A stretch of DNA of 64,000 nucleotides from RHKX01 sp963820055 (GCA_963820055.1 CAWFYJ010000005.1:310001-374000); one strand, 5' to 3'. Positions 52,646-61,575 are shown, counted from the first letter of the stretch. Notes: generated by a model not told the origin, from the letters alone. Made by a program: numbers and translations.

Positions 52646-52981
52646 CTAGTCGCAGGACTGATCGCTGATCCGCAGCTCGTCCGGTGGGCGCACGTCGGGG
52701 ATCGAGACCTCGTCGTCGGTCACGACCAGGTAGCGCGGGCTCGCGCCGTCGCAGTAAACCCAGAGCTCCGAGCCCTTGCCGAACGGGTCGGTCGCAGCCG
52801 GCTCACCGAGGTCGTCACGGACCGACTGAGCCGAATCGCCCTGCTCGATCGAGTCGAACGCCGTCACCGAGAACGTGGCGTCGGCACCGTCGCCGCCGCC
52901 GCACCCGACGACCGCCAACGCCGCGAGGACGAATGGCAGCGACAGACGACCCGCACGGATGAAGCTCTTGCCGGTCGCCAC
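52646..52981 (-). CDS. small lipoprotein with BamE-like pattern
   Basis: A 111-residue lipoprotein. The GTG at 52981 (TACGGT -10 box six bases upstream) opens a signal SLPFVLAALAVVGCGGGDG with lipobox VVGC. The ~80-residue mature domain has the helix-strand pattern FDSIEQGDSAQSVRDDLGEPA, then ELWVYCDGASPRYLVVTDDEVSI, resembling small SmpA/BamE-like or beta-lactamase-inhibitor-like folds. Two Cys near the end may pair. Function unknown. Confidence 0.78.
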   Translation of the reverse strand: MATGKSFIRAGRLSLPFVLAALAVVGCGGGDGADATFSVTAFDSIEQGDSAQSVRDDLGEPAATDPFGKGSELWVYCDGASPRYLVVTDDEVSIPDVRPPDELRISDQSCD

Positions 52982-52987
52982 GCCCCG

Positions 52988-52993
52988 ACCGTA
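52988..52993 (-). promoter_or_regulatory. -10 box for the small lipoprotein gene
   Basis: TACGGT on the minus strand, six bases before the GTG at 52981. It decides the start over an upstream in-frame ATG at 53002. Confidence 0.5.
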
Positions 52994-53088
52994 TTCGATC
53001 ACTCGGGAATAGCCTGTCGAGAACGGCGGACCCCGTTCGTCATATGGGGTGATGCGGGGAGGTGCCCCGCGCTACAGAGAGGCCACAG

Positions 53089-53457
53089 ATGAGTCATTTC
53101 CTGCTTTCGGTGCACACGGTCGAGGGCGAAGCCCGGGAACCGATGAGCGATGAGCAGATGCAGGTCTTCATGGCGAAGGTCGCCGCGCTCGAGGCCGAGA
53201 TGGAGGCCGCCGGTGCCCTCGTCGCCTCCGGTCGCCTCTCCGGCCCGGGCGCCGCGATCGTGGTGCGGGCGGGCGAGGGCGAGACCTTCACCACCGACGG
53301 CCCGTTCGCGGAGACGAAGGAGCACCTCGGCGGCATCTATGTGATCAGTTGCGCCGACGCCGACGCCGCGCAGTCGTGGGCGGCGAAAACGTCCGAATGC
53401 GTCGGCCAACCGATCGAGGTCCGCGCGTTCATGGGCTTCCGCGCCGTTTCCGACTAG
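53089..53457 (+). CDS. YCII-related domain protein
   Basis: A 122-residue dimeric ferredoxin-like protein of the YCII/DGPF type. It shows HFLLSVHTVEGEAREPMSDE, AAGALVASGRLSGPG, the hallmark TTDGPFAETKEHLGGIYVI (DGPF motif) and VEVRAF-like VRAFMGF. Genes of this type often sit near ECF sigma factors, but none is seen here. The ATG at 53089 follows AGAGAGG. The stop overlaps the -10 box of the next gene. Confidence 0.92.
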   Translation: MSHFLLSVHTVEGEAREPMSDEQMQVFMAKVAALEAEMEAAGALVASGRLSGPGAAIVVRAGEGETFTTDGPFAETKEHLGGIYVISCADADAAQSWAAKTSECVGQPIEVRAFMGFRAVSD

Positions 53458-53460
53458 GGT
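53455..53460 (+). promoter_or_regulatory. -10 box for the L7/L12-like gene
   Basis: TAGGGT, six bases before the ATG at 53467, overlapping the YCII stop codon. Confidence 0.45.
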
Positions 53461-53466
53461 CGGTTC

Positions 53467-53719
53467 ATGCCCGTCGACAACGACCTACAACTCAGTTCCT
53501 ACGTCGATCAGATCTTCAAGCGGCTCAGCGCGATCGAGCAGCAGCTGGCGATCCTCTCTGGGAAAGCGGGTGTGCCCTACGAGCACGCAGCCGGCGGCGC
53601 CCCGCCGGAGGTCGTCGAGCTGGCGGCCGCCGGCGATCGGATGGGCGCGATCACCAGAGTACCGCGAGCTGACCGGCGCCGGACTCGAAGAGGCGCGCCG
53701 GGTCGTCGAGAAGCTCTAA
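53467..53719 (+). pseudogene. small protein with ribosomal L7/L12-CTD-like helix pair, apparent frameshift
   Basis: The first frame gives YVDQIFKRLSAIEQQLAILS and PPEVVELAAAGDRMGAIT. Skipping one base at 53656 continues with EYRELTGAGLEEARRVVEKL and a TAA at 53717-53719. The joined ~84-residue protein has the IKxYRExTGxGLxEAxxVVE pattern shared with the L7/L12 C-terminal domain, as in small actinobacterial proteins of unknown role. Read literally, the frame would run into the STAS gene, which is clearly a separate unit. Confidence 0.68.
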
Positions 53720-53724
53720 GGATC

Positions 53725-54075
53725 ATGCCGGGGTTCGCGATCCGCACCGAGCGCCTGGAGGGGCCGATCAGCTCGATCGCGGTCGAAGGCGAGCTCGACC
53801 TCGCGAGCGCCGAGCCCTTCCATTCCGCTCTCGAGGCGGCGCGGACCGACGACGACGCACCGATCCTCCTCGATCTGAGCGGCTGCGAATTCCTCGACTC
53901 GACGGCGCTCGCGATCGTCGTCAACGCCTGGCGCGACTGCGCTCTCGACGGCAAGCGCATCGTGATCTCCGGCTGTGCCGGACAGGTTCGGCGCGTCGTC
54001 GCCGTCACTCAGTTGCGACAGGAGATCCCGATCTTCGAGACGGCCGAAGAGGCCACTGCGCACCTCCGCGACTGA
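53725..54075 (+). CDS. STAS domain anti-sigma factor antagonist
   Basis: A 116-residue single STAS domain. AIRTERLEGPISSIAVEGELDLASAEPF (strand-strand-helix) is followed by ILLDLSGCEFLDSTALAIVV, where the Ser after Asp is the site phosphorylated by anti-sigma kinases, and then VRRVVAVTQLRQEIPIFETA. It should release a sigma factor by binding an RsbW-type kinase in its unphosphorylated state; no kinase or sigma gene is adjacent. The ATG at 53725 follows the small L7/L12-like gene by five bases. Confidence 0.9.
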   Translation: MPGFAIRTERLEGPISSIAVEGELDLASAEPFHSALEAARTDDDAPILLDLSGCEFLDSTALAIVVNAWRDCALDGKRIVISGCAGQVRRVVAVTQLRQEIPIFETAEEATAHLRD

Positions 54076-54169
54076 CGGCCGGCGGGTTTGGCCGAACCCT
54101 TGCCGGGACTTTGCCGGCGCTTGGATCGGTGTCTCCTACGGTCGGTCCTCATCTCAATCGAGGAGGACC

Positions 54170-54535
54170 ATGAAAACCAAGACCCTCATGGGTCTGCTGG
54201 CGGCGGTGCTCGCGTTCGGCGTGAGCAGCGTGGCGTTCGGCGGTCCCAGCTACGGAGGCAATCTGTCGATGGGCTATTCGCGCTCGTCGGGCGGGTTCGC
54301 CGGGAAACTCAACTCTCATCAGGGCTGCGTCGGCGGCCGCAAGGTCGTCGTCTTCATGAAGAGCGGCCGCAGCGACAAGGCGGTCGGCAACGGCAAGACG
54401 TCCGCCGGCGGTAGCTGGGGCGTCACCCCCGGCAAGGTCAAGGCCGGCGACTACTACGCGATGTCGAAGAGCGTGAGCCTGAACAGCGGCGCCACGTGCG
54501 CGGCTGTGAAGTCGCCCTCCACTCACGTGTCCTGA
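54170..54535 (+). CDS. small secreted Gly/Ser-rich protein
   Basis: A 121-residue protein with a clear signal peptide (TKTLMGLLAAVLAFGVSSVAFG) and a short mature domain. Two Cys (NSHQGCVGGRKVVVF and GATCAAVKSP) and the pattern KVVVFMKSGRSDKAVGNGKTSAG followed by YYAMSKSV suggest a small beta-sandwich of about 90 residues. A near-perfect AGGAGGA ribosome-binding site indicates high expression. I do not recognise a family. A hairpin terminator follows. Confidence 0.78.
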   Translation: MKTKTLMGLLAAVLAFGVSSVAFGGPSYGGNLSMGYSRSSGGFAGKLNSHQGCVGGRKVVVFMKSGRSDKAVGNGKTSAGGSWGVTPGKVKAGDYYAMSKSVSLNSGATCAAVKSPSTHVS

Positions 54536-54545
54536 TACCGGACGG

Positions 54546-54583
54546 GCGAGCGACGGGCCGTCCAGCGGGCGGCCCGTCTCGCT
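54546..54583 (+). terminator. hairpin terminator after the small secreted protein
   Basis: GACGGGCCG (54552-54560) pairs with CGGCCCGTC (54570-54578), extended by GCGA/TCGC on either side, with a nine-base loop. Only a short T-containing tail follows. Confidence 0.55.
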
Positions 54584-54668
54584 TCCGGATGTTTGAAGAT
54601 GGCGGGGGCGGGGGAGGTACGGGTCCGGAGAGCACCTTCACCTGTCAAGCGATGACGAGAGGATTCGA

Positions 54669-55037
54669 TTGGAAGCTCTTCTGGGCAGTGGGGCACGCGA
54701 GTTCGAGGACGAATTCGCGGCCGCGTTCATGAAGCGATCCGGTAAGCGGCCTGTGAGGACGACCGTCCTCGGGGGCGAGCACGTGCTGCTGATCCGCGCC
54801 GACGGCACGCTCACGACGAAGCAGTGGCAGCTGTCGACCCGCGATCCGGCGCTTGCGTCCGAGCTCAGCAAGTCGCTGCTCGACGACCTCGCGCACAAGG
54901 AGCTCTGGGAGGCGGTCGAGACGTTCACCGGCGCACCGGTCGTCGCGGTGCTCAGCGATCAGTCCGTCGATCCCGACGTCGCCGTCCTCTGTTTCCTCCT
55001 CGGGGCGGCCGAGCCGGCCGTAGCGGCAGCGGATTGA
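54669..55037 (+). CDS. DUF2294 family protein
   Basis: A 122-residue soluble protein matching DUF2294 in layout: FAAAFMKRSGKRPVRTTVLG, VLLIRADGTLTTKQWQLS, LAHKELWEAVETFTGAPVVAVLSDQ and VAVLCFLLG. The family's function is unknown; it is often described as Na-translocating decarboxylase-like without evidence. The start is uncertain: the TTG at 54669 has no clear ribosome-binding site, and a start further in (ATG at 54729) would lose the first helix. Confidence 0.75.
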   Translation: MEALLGSGAREFEDEFAAAFMKRSGKRPVRTTVLGGEHVLLIRADGTLTTKQWQLSTRDPALASELSKSLLDDLAHKELWEAVETFTGAPVVAVLSDQSVDPDVAVLCFLLGAAEPAVAAAD

Positions 55038-55152
55038 GGCCGCACCGCAAACCTTAGGGGTGGGGGTTTCGGGAGTTCCCCGATGTGCGGGGGGTCCCTG
55101 GCGGAGAAGCTGAGGGTGTCAAGCAACGTCCTCCTCCGAAGGGAACCCCGCC

Positions 55153-57256
55153 ATGTCCACCGCACCCGCCGCACTGCCAATCATGCCCCCGCGAACCCGG
55201 CTCATCCCGCCCCTGGCGGCGATGCTGGCGGTGCTCGTCGCGCTCCTGGCCGGCGCCGGCTCCGCCCGCGCCGGCGTGCCGACGCCGACCTGCGACGGCC
55301 TTACCGCGACGATCTTCAAGGCCGACGGCTCCAAGGGCCGCCTCGTCGGCACCGCGGGCGACGACGTGATCGTCGGCTCGATCGGTCCGGACACGATTGA
55401 GGCGGGTGGCGGCAACGACGTCGTCTGCTCCGTCGACGGCAAGGACGCGATCCTCGGCGGGGCCGGCACCGACCGGATCTACGCGGGAACGGGCGACGAC
55501 GAGATCGAGTCCGGGGCCGGCACCGGGGATGAGGTCTTCGGGGGCGACGGCAATGACCTGATCTCGATCGACTCCGTCAACTCGGCGGCCCATGGCGAGG
55601 CCGGCGACGACCACCTCGTCTCTCTCGGCGACGTCGTGTATCTCGACGGCGGCGAGGGCAGCGACGTCATCGACGGCGGCCGGAAGACCGACACCATCGA
55701 CGGTGCGGCCGGCAACGACCGGATCGACACCGGCGAGGGTAGGGACGACCACGCCGACGGCGGCGAAGGCAACGACGTGATCGTCGTCGCCTCCGACGGG
55801 TCAGCCGGCGAGGGCGGCAACGGCAAGGACACCCTGAAGATCACCGGTCGTGACGACCGGATCGGCGGGCGGCGAGGGCAACGACGTCCTCACCGGCGGC
55901 GCGTTCGCCGACCTGATCTACGGCGACGGCGGCAACGACGGCATCCTCGCCGGGAAGGGCAACGACAAGGAGGTCCACGGCGGCGCCGGCAACGACGACA
56001 TCGAGGGCGGCGCCGGAACGGACGTGCTCTACGGCGATGCCGGCCGCGACGTCATGGACACCGACACCGGCAACGGCGACACCCTCTACGGCGGGGACGA
56101 CGACGACCATCTGACGCTGCTCGCCCGGGGCGCCGACGCGTTCGGCGAGGCCGGCAACGACAAGCTCACGGCGATCGAGAAGAAGGACGCGCTCGACGGC
56201 GGCGAGGGGAACGACGTGCTCGCCGGCGGCCGCGAGGCCGACAGCCTCGAGGGCGGGCCGGGCGACGACCGGATCGACGGCGGCGACGGCAGCGACCGGA
56301 TCGACGGGGAGGAGGGTGCCGACGTCATCAAGACCGGCAAGGGCGCATCCGATGTCGCGGCCGGCGGCCCCGACGGCGACACGATCACCGGTGAGTCCAG
56401 CGGTGCCTCGCTGCGCGGCGACGCCGGAGCCGACGCGCTGGCGGCGAAGGCCGAGGGCGTGTCGATGGACGGCGGCTCCGAGAATGACCGCCTGACCGGC
56501 AGCAAGTTCTCCGACACGGGCACGGGCGGAACAGGCGACGACACGATCAGCGGCGGCGTCGGCGACGACGACCTCCACGGCGGCGACGGGCTCGACACGC
56601 TCGACGGCGGGGCGGGCAACGACAAGCTGTTCGGCGACGCGGACGCCGATCGCTGCAGCGGCTCGAGCGGCAAGGACCTCTGCCACGGCGGATCGCCCGG
56701 CGGCGAGGCCAACAGCGCCGCGGACACCGACGTCTGCAGCGCCGAGAAGAAGAAGTCGTGCAAGGTGGGCGGCGAGAGCCACCTCGACGGCACGGCGCAC
56801 GGCACCGCCAGCGTCGTCGGCGGCGATGCCCTCGTCGGTGTTACCGAGACCTGGACCGCCGAGTTCGGTCTCGACGAGTACTTCGAGGGCGGATACCGGG
56901 GCGACGCCACATTCAACGTGAACGTCTCCGGCACCGACGAGGGGGGCTGCTCCTACTCGGGCGGCGGCGTCGTCACCGGCACCGCGGAGATGACGATCTT
57001 CGAGGATGACGATCCGGCGCAGTCGTACTACTCGGTCCTACTCGTCAACAAGCAGGGCTCGTTCGACGTGACCGTCACCTGCCCCGACAGCACTCACACC
57101 GAGTCCTGGGTCCCGCTCCAGTACGCCGACCTGATGCAGACGAAGGACTACCCGTTCTACGAGCACGGCATGACCGCGTTCGACGGGGAGGACCACTACG
57201 CGACCAGCCACTTCGGCTACGACATGCAGGTCGACTGGGGCTGGTCGATCGGCTGA
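55153..57256 (+). pseudogene. RTX-like calcium-binding secreted protein with novel C-terminal domain, one apparent frameshift
   Basis: Residues ~20-40 form a signal peptide (LAAMLAVLVALLAGAGSARA). A long array of GGxGxDxhxG nonapeptides follows (GGGNDVVCS, GGAGTDRIYAG, GGEGSDVIDGG). At about 55862 the frame shifts by one base in a GGCGGGCGGCG run, and the array continues (GGEGNDVLTGG, ...GGAGNDKLFGDADADRC) to residue ~530. The last ~170 residues (GETxWTAEFG-like, GCSYSGGGVVTG, VTVTCPDSTHTESW, DMQVDWGWSIG) are an unrecognised beta-rich domain with Cys. Removing one G gives an intact ~700-residue extracellular calcium-binding protein. Confidence 0.8.
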
Positions 57257-57277
57257 GGCGCCGATTCCGGGGGGCGA

Positions 57278-58102
57278 TCAGCCCGCGATCGCCTCCCGGA
57301 TCATCGCCGCGGTCCCCGCGGGATCCTCGAGCCCGGGGAGGTGGGCGACGCCGGCCAGCTCGAGCGCCGCGCGGGTTCCCGGCAGCAACTCGGCCAGCTC
57401 GCGGCACTGGTCGGCGAAGAACGGGAGGTCGAGCTCGCCCCAGGCGACCGTCACGGGAGTATCGATTTCGCCCAGCCGGTCCCAGGTGTCGAGCTCCTCC
57501 GGCTCGGCGTCGTCGGGCCACTCGGCGGCCAGCGCGAGGGCGTTCATCGCCAGCATCAACTCGCGCGCCGGGCCGGCGACGCGGCCCTCGGCGGACGCGG
57601 GCCCGTCCAGCCAGAGGTGGGCCTCGAGCCGGTTGACCTCATCGAGGTCGCCGGCCTCGTCGGCCGCCTCGATCTCGCCGTCGATCCGCAGGGTGTCGGG
57701 GTCCAGCTCGTCGTCGCCGGGATCGCGTGCGCCGCTGACGGCGGGGGCGATCAGGACCATCCCCGCGGCCAGGGCCGGTTCGGTCAGGGCCAGGTCGAGC
57801 GCGATCCGCCCGCCCTGCGAGTTCCCGACGAGCCAGACGGGGGCGGTGCCGAGCGCATCGATGACCGAGCGCAGGTCGGTGATGTGGTCGGGCACGCCCG
57901 TCGCGGGCGTCTCGCCGAAGCCGCGCCGGTCGTAGGAGACGACTTCGAAGCCCGAAGCGCTCAGGTCGGCTGCGACAGCCGTCCAGGCCCGGCGATCGGC
58001 GACTCCGGCGTGGAGGAGGACCACCGTCGGCCCGTCGCCGGGGAATCGTTCGCCGGCCAGGCGGCAGCGGTCGGGTGCGGTGAAGGTGATTTGTTCTCCC
58101 AT
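57278..58102 (-). CDS. alpha/beta hydrolase
   Basis: A 274-residue soluble alpha/beta hydrolase. VVLLHAGVADRRAW contains the oxyanion-hole HxG element, followed by VVSYDRRGFGETPA and the nucleophile elbow LVGNSQGGRIALDLAL (Gly-Asn-Ser-Gln-Gly). VAWGELDLPFF carries the likely acid, and GVAHLPGLEDP the catalytic His. Such enzymes include esterases, lactonases and C-C hydrolases, and no substrate can be chosen. It converges with the RTX-like gene and is divergent from the FG-GAP lipoprotein. Confidence 0.92.
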   Translation of the reverse strand: MGEQITFTAPDRCRLAGERFPGDGPTVVLLHAGVADRRAWTAVAADLSASGFEVVSYDRRGFGETPATGVPDHITDLRSVIDALGTAPVWLVGNSQGGRIALDLALTEPALAAGMVLIAPAVSGARDPGDDELDPDTLRIDGEIEAADEAGDLDEVNRLEAHLWLDGPASAEGRVAGPARELMLAMNALALAAEWPDDAEPEELDTWDRLGEIDTPVTVAWGELDLPFFADQCRELAELLPGTRAALELAGVAHLPGLEDPAGTAAMIREAIAG

Positions 58103-58166
58103 CGCGGTTCAGTCTCCGCCCGTGCCTTCGGTGGGTCAAGTGAAACGCGCCGGCGGCTGGCGCGGA

Positions 58167-58172
58167 TAGGCT
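58167..58172 (+). promoter_or_regulatory. -10 box for the FG-GAP lipoprotein
   Basis: TAGGCT, six bases before the GTG at 58179, with leaderless spacing. Confidence 0.5.
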
Positions 58173-58178
58173 GGGCAC

Positions 58179-59987
58179 GTGAGCTGCAGGGGGATCCCGG
58201 GCGCGATCGCGTTGGCCCTCCTGGCCCTCCTGGCTTCGGGTTGCTCGTTCACGGGCTTCCGCTCGTTCGGCGCCGCCGGGCAGGCCGACGTTCCGCACGA
58301 GCGCCTCTTCGACCTCGGCGTGGCGGACTTCAATGAGGACGGGCGCCTCGACATGTTCACGGTGAACCACAAGTTCGCCGGTGTCTGGCTCCGCAACGAG
58401 GGTGGGCGGTTCGAGGACGTCACGACGGCGGTCGGGGGCGACCCCGATCCGGAGTTCCCCGGTCTCGACGCGCTCACCGCCCCCGACATGAGCGAGCCGG
58501 GCGTGTACGTCTACATGACCGATTCGCGCGAGGGCGAACCGGGGCTGGTGCACATCCGCACCGTCGGAATGCCGGCCGCCGGGAAGATCGGGTTCCTCTC
58601 GGCGAGCCTGCGGATTCTCCGCGCCAGGGACGCCCGGATCAGGCTCGGCAAGAACCAGCAGTCGGTCCGGGTCGTGAGCTTCGACGCCGAACCGGGCGCG
58701 ACCATAGTCATCGACCCCTCGAGCGTCGCGGACGCGCCGATGGCGGCGTTCTTCGACGAGCCGGCGGACCCGTCGTCCATCAAGGTCGGTGCCGACGGCA
58801 CGAGCCCCGAGACCCTCGACTTCCGGCTCACCCTCCACGACCGGCACGGCATCGCGTTCGCCGACCTCGTCGGCGGCCCGGCGATCGATGCGTTCGTCGT
58901 CAGCGGAGGGCTCGGCGGCGGCATCGGCAAGGAGGCCTTCCGTGGGCGCATCAACGACGAGATGCTCTCCGGCGACGACGACAGCTTCACCGAGGTCGCC
59001 AAGGCGGCGGGGCTGAACAAGGGCGGCTGCCGGGGCCGCCAGGTCGAGTCGATCGACGCCAACGGCGACGGCCTGCTCGACATCTTCGAATCGTGCGAGG
59101 AGCACCGCCCGAAGCTCTATCGCCAGATCGAACCGGGCCGGTTCGGCAAGATCAGCGCCCCTCCGGCGACCGGAACCGCCGACCGCTGGGTCTACCTCGA
59201 TCCGGGCGGCCCGCCGTCGCTGATCAGCGCCGGGGCGGGGGAGGTCGACGTCTGGAAGCGCCGGGGCGGCGCCTGGGTCGAGGACCAGACCCTGCCCGGA
59301 AACGCGAGCGGAGACGTCGCGCAGATCGCGCTCGGCGACGTCGACGACGACGGCGACCTCGACGTGCTCGCGGTCGCACCGACCGGCAACACGCTGCTTC
59401 GCAACACCGGCGGACGCCTGCGGCCGGTCCCGGTCGGCTCCGCGGGCGTTCCCGCCGCCAGCGCCGCGGCGAGCTTCCTCGACTACGACAACGACGGGCG
59501 GACCGACGTCTATGCGGTGCCGCAGGGCCTGATTCGCAACACCGGGAGCGGTTACGAGGAGACGGGGCTGCTGACGACGCCGCCGGCCGGCGCAGCGATC
59601 TCGAACTGGGCCGACTTCGACGGCGACGGCCTTCGCGACCCCGTCATCGCCTACGGCAGCGGCGAGTTCGCCTCGCAGATGAAGGTGCGGCGCGCGCGCA
59701 ACATCACGCCGATCCACGGGCACTGGCTCGAGGTCGACCTCGCCGGCGCGGCCGGGAACCGCCAAGCGATCGGCGCCAGCGTCGGCGTTCGGACAGCCGA
59801 TGGCCGCCAGGTCCAGTGGGTGGGGCAGAACGACGACGCTCCGCACTCGGAGGGCCATTACCGCCTCTACTTCGGCCTCGGCCTCGCCGAGAGCATCGAC
59901 TCGATGACGGTCCACTGGCCGAACGGCGAGCGGACCGAGATCGGCCCGCGCCCGGCCGACCAGCTGATCCGCATCGAGCAGCCCTAG
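58179..59987 (+). CDS. FG-GAP/VCBS-repeat lipoprotein with ASPIC/UnbV-like C-terminus
   Basis: A 602-residue exported lipoprotein (lipobox LLASGC at about residue 22). Repeats with calcium-binding DxDxDG-type loops recur: VADFNEDGRLDMFTV, IDANGDGLLDIFES, GDVDDDGDLDVLAVA, DYDNDGRTDVYAV and DFDGDGLRDPVI. They build an integrin-like propeller. The C-terminal ~110 residues (GHWLEVDLAGAAGNRQAIGA, YRLYFGLGLAESIDSMTVHW and PNGERTEIG) match the ASPIC/UnbV domain of CRTAC1-like proteins. It probably acts in extracellular carbohydrate or protein binding. The stop overlaps the convergent small gene by four bases. Confidence 0.9.
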   Translation: MSCRGIPGAIALALLALLASGCSFTGFRSFGAAGQADVPHERLFDLGVADFNEDGRLDMFTVNHKFAGVWLRNEGGRFEDVTTAVGGDPDPEFPGLDALTAPDMSEPGVYVYMTDSREGEPGLVHIRTVGMPAAGKIGFLSASLRILRARDARIRLGKNQQSVRVVSFDAEPGATIVIDPSSVADAPMAAFFDEPADPSSIKVGADGTSPETLDFRLTLHDRHGIAFADLVGGPAIDAFVVSGGLGGGIGKEAFRGRINDEMLSGDDDSFTEVAKAAGLNKGGCRGRQVESIDANGDGLLDIFESCEEHRPKLYRQIEPGRFGKISAPPATGTADRWVYLDPGGPPSLISAGAGEVDVWKRRGGAWVEDQTLPGNASGDVAQIALGDVDDDGDLDVLAVAPTGNTLLRNTGGRLRPVPVGSAGVPAASAAASFLDYDNDGRTDVYAVPQGLIRNTGSGYEETGLLTTPPAGAAISNWADFDGDGLRDPVIAYGSGEFASQMKVRRARNITPIHGHWLEVDLAGAAGNRQAIGASVGVRTADGRQVQWVGQNDDAPHSEGHYRLYFGLGLAESIDSMTVHWPNGERTEIGPRPADQLIRIEQP

Positions 59988-60295
59988 CCGAGCAGGTCCG
60001 CGAGCGTCCGCCGCGCCACGGAGGAGTCCGGCGACTCCCAGATCTGGCCGAGTGCCGCGGCGGCGAGCTGGACCTCCGTGAGCCCGGCTCCCGTCTCGGC
60101 GCAGAAGCGTTCGAGCCAGCGGCTCGCGGCGCGGGGGAAACGGGGATCGCCGCCCTCGGCCATCAGCCGGCAGATCTCGAGCGCATCGGCGAGGGCGACA
60201 TGGGGGAGGTCCTGGGCGATGATCAGGGCGGTCGTCAGGTGGCCGACGGCGAGCGCCTTCTTGAACCTGCCGTGATCCGATCCATGGGAGCCCAT
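59984..60295 (-). CDS. conserved hypothetical helical protein (103 aa)
   Basis: A 103-residue, mostly helical protein: GRFKKALAVGHLTTALIIAQ, VALADALEICRLMAEG, and RAASRWLERFCAETGAGLTEV, which has a pattern I associate with a Thermoleophilia-specific family of unknown role, followed by LAAAALGQIWESPDS. There is no signal or membrane segment. The ATG at 60295 lies directly against an SOS-box-like palindrome, whose first base is the A-T pair of the start codon, so repression by LexA would be expected if the box works. Confidence 0.7.
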   Translation of the reverse strand: MGSHGSDHGRFKKALAVGHLTTALIIAQDLPHVALADALEICRLMAEGGDPRFPRAASRWLERFCAETGAGLTEVQLAAAALGQIWESPDSSVARRTLADLLG

Positions 60296-60310
60296 CGAAC
60301 GTATGTTCGC
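60295..60310. promoter_or_regulatory. SOS-box-like palindrome between the helical protein and usp genes
   Basis: TCGAACGTATGTTCGC matches the actinobacterial LexA consensus TCGAACRNNYGTTCGA at all but the last base. It abuts the start codon of the minus-strand gene and lies 67 bases before the universal stress protein start. Confidence 0.6.
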
Positions 60311-60376
60311 AGGACTGGGAGGCGTAAGGTTCGGGAGGCCGAATGCCCGCTGCGCGGGCCGTACGAGAGGAGCCCG

Positions 60377-60832
60377 ATGTCCGAGATCAGCGAAGAGGGA
60401 CCCGTCCTGATCGCCTATGACGGGTCGGACTGCTCGAAGGCGGCGATCGAGCAAGCGGGCAGGCAGCTCCGGACCGACCGCCCGGCGATCGTCCTGACGG
60501 TATGGGAGCCGCTCGACGCCGTGCCGTTCTGGGGCGCTCCCATGGCGACGGTTCCGGCCGAGATCACCGAAGAGGTCGTCACCCTCGCCGAGAAGGTGGC
60601 CGCCGAGGGAGTGGCGCTCGCAGCCGACGCCGGCTTCGACGCCCGGCCGCTGGTCGAGCTCGGGGCGCCGGTCTGGGCGCGGATCGTCGAGATGGCCGAT
60701 TCGGAGCGCGCATCGATGATCGTGCTCGGCTCGCAGGGCCGGAGCAGCGTCGGGTACGCGGTGATGGGCAGCGTCGCGACCGCGGTCGCTCATCACGCCA
60801 AGGCGCCGGTGATGATCACGCGCAGGGCGTGA
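60377..60832 (+). CDS. universal stress protein
   Basis: A 151-residue UspA-fold protein. PVLIAYDGSDCSKAAIEQAG is the first strand with the Asp that contacts ATP. The C-terminal MIVLGSQGRSSVGYAVMGSVATAVAHHA contains the GxxGxxx...GSxxxxxxH ATP-binding loop, so this is an ATP-binding type. It is likely induced under stress or stationary phase. A GAGAGGAG ribosome-binding site precedes the ATG. It shares its upstream region, including an SOS-box-like palindrome, with the divergent helical protein. Confidence 0.94.
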   Translation: MSEISEEGPVLIAYDGSDCSKAAIEQAGRQLRTDRPAIVLTVWEPLDAVPFWGAPMATVPAEITEEVVTLAEKVAAEGVALAADAGFDARPLVELGAPVWARIVEMADSERASMIVLGSQGRSSVGYAVMGSVATAVAHHAKAPVMITRRA

Positions 60833-60941
60833 TCGCGGCCCTAGTGCTTTCTACCGGCGCGCTCGCGTAGTCCATCCAGAGGCCCGCGGCCCCCGCGGCG
60901 GTCAGCATCGTCGTGTCCCTTTTTCGATCAAGGAGAACTAG

Positions 60942-61457
60942 ATGCGCACAAAGGTCCTGCTGAGTGCCCTCGGGGTACTCGCCCTGCTCGCCCTCGGCGC
61001 CGTTGCGTCCGGCTGCGGCAGCAGCGACGACACGTCGAGCACCTCGTCGTCTTCGGAGTCCTCCGAGTCGGCCGAAGCGGCTGAGACCGCCGACACGACT
61101 GCGGCGACCGCCCCGGCCGGCGGCGAGCAGCTGGACATCAAGATGGCCGACTACAGCTTCACCCCCGAGGACGCCACGGCCAAGGCCGGCTCGGTGACGA
61201 TCAATGCCGAGAACATCGGCAAGATGACCCACGAACTGGTCCTGGCCAAGTCGAACCTCGATCCGGCCAAGCTCCCGACCGCAAGCGACGGCAGCGTCGA
61301 TGAGGAAGCCCTCGACACGGTCGACGAGGCCGCCGACGTGCCGCCCGGCGAGACCGGCTCGTTCACAGCCGATCTGCAGCCCGGCAGCTACGTGATGATC
61401 TGCAACCTGCCCGGCCATTACGCGGCCGGCATGTACGGAAGCCTGACCGTCAAGTAG
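60942..61457 (+). CDS. cupredoxin (plastocyanin-like) lipoprotein
   Basis: A 171-residue exported copper protein. The signal ends in lipobox VASGC, followed by a Ser/Glu/Ala-rich spacer (about residues 26-62) and a ~105-residue cupredoxin domain. Type 1 copper ligands are visible: His in GKMTHELVLAK, then Cys, His and Met in YVMICNLPGHYAAGMYG. It probably carries electrons at the outer face of the membrane, perhaps to or from a terminal oxidase or nitrite reductase encoded elsewhere. An AAGGAG ribosome-binding site precedes the ATG and a hairpin follows the stop. Confidence 0.92.
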   Translation: MRTKVLLSALGVLALLALGAVASGCGSSDDTSSTSSSSESSESAEAAETADTTAATAPAGGEQLDIKMADYSFTPEDATAKAGSVTINAENIGKMTHELVLAKSNLDPAKLPTASDGSVDEEALDTVDEAADVPPGETGSFTADLQPGSYVMICNLPGHYAAGMYGSLTVK

Positions 61458-61468
61458 ACGGCCCCTGC

Positions 61469-61502
61469 GATCCCGGTGCCGGCATCCGCCGGCGCCGGGA
61501 TC
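61469..61502 (+). terminator. hairpin after the cupredoxin gene
   Basis: A 14-bp stem (61469-61482 with 61489-61502) containing one G-T wobble and a six-base CATCCG loop. There is no T-run, so it may act as a weak terminator or an mRNA 3' stabiliser. Confidence 0.5.
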
Positions 61503-61575
61503 AGTAGGAGTTGCGGACCCGTCTCGGCCCGCGACACGGACGACCGCGCCCCGTCGAGCCGGGAGGATCCACCGA

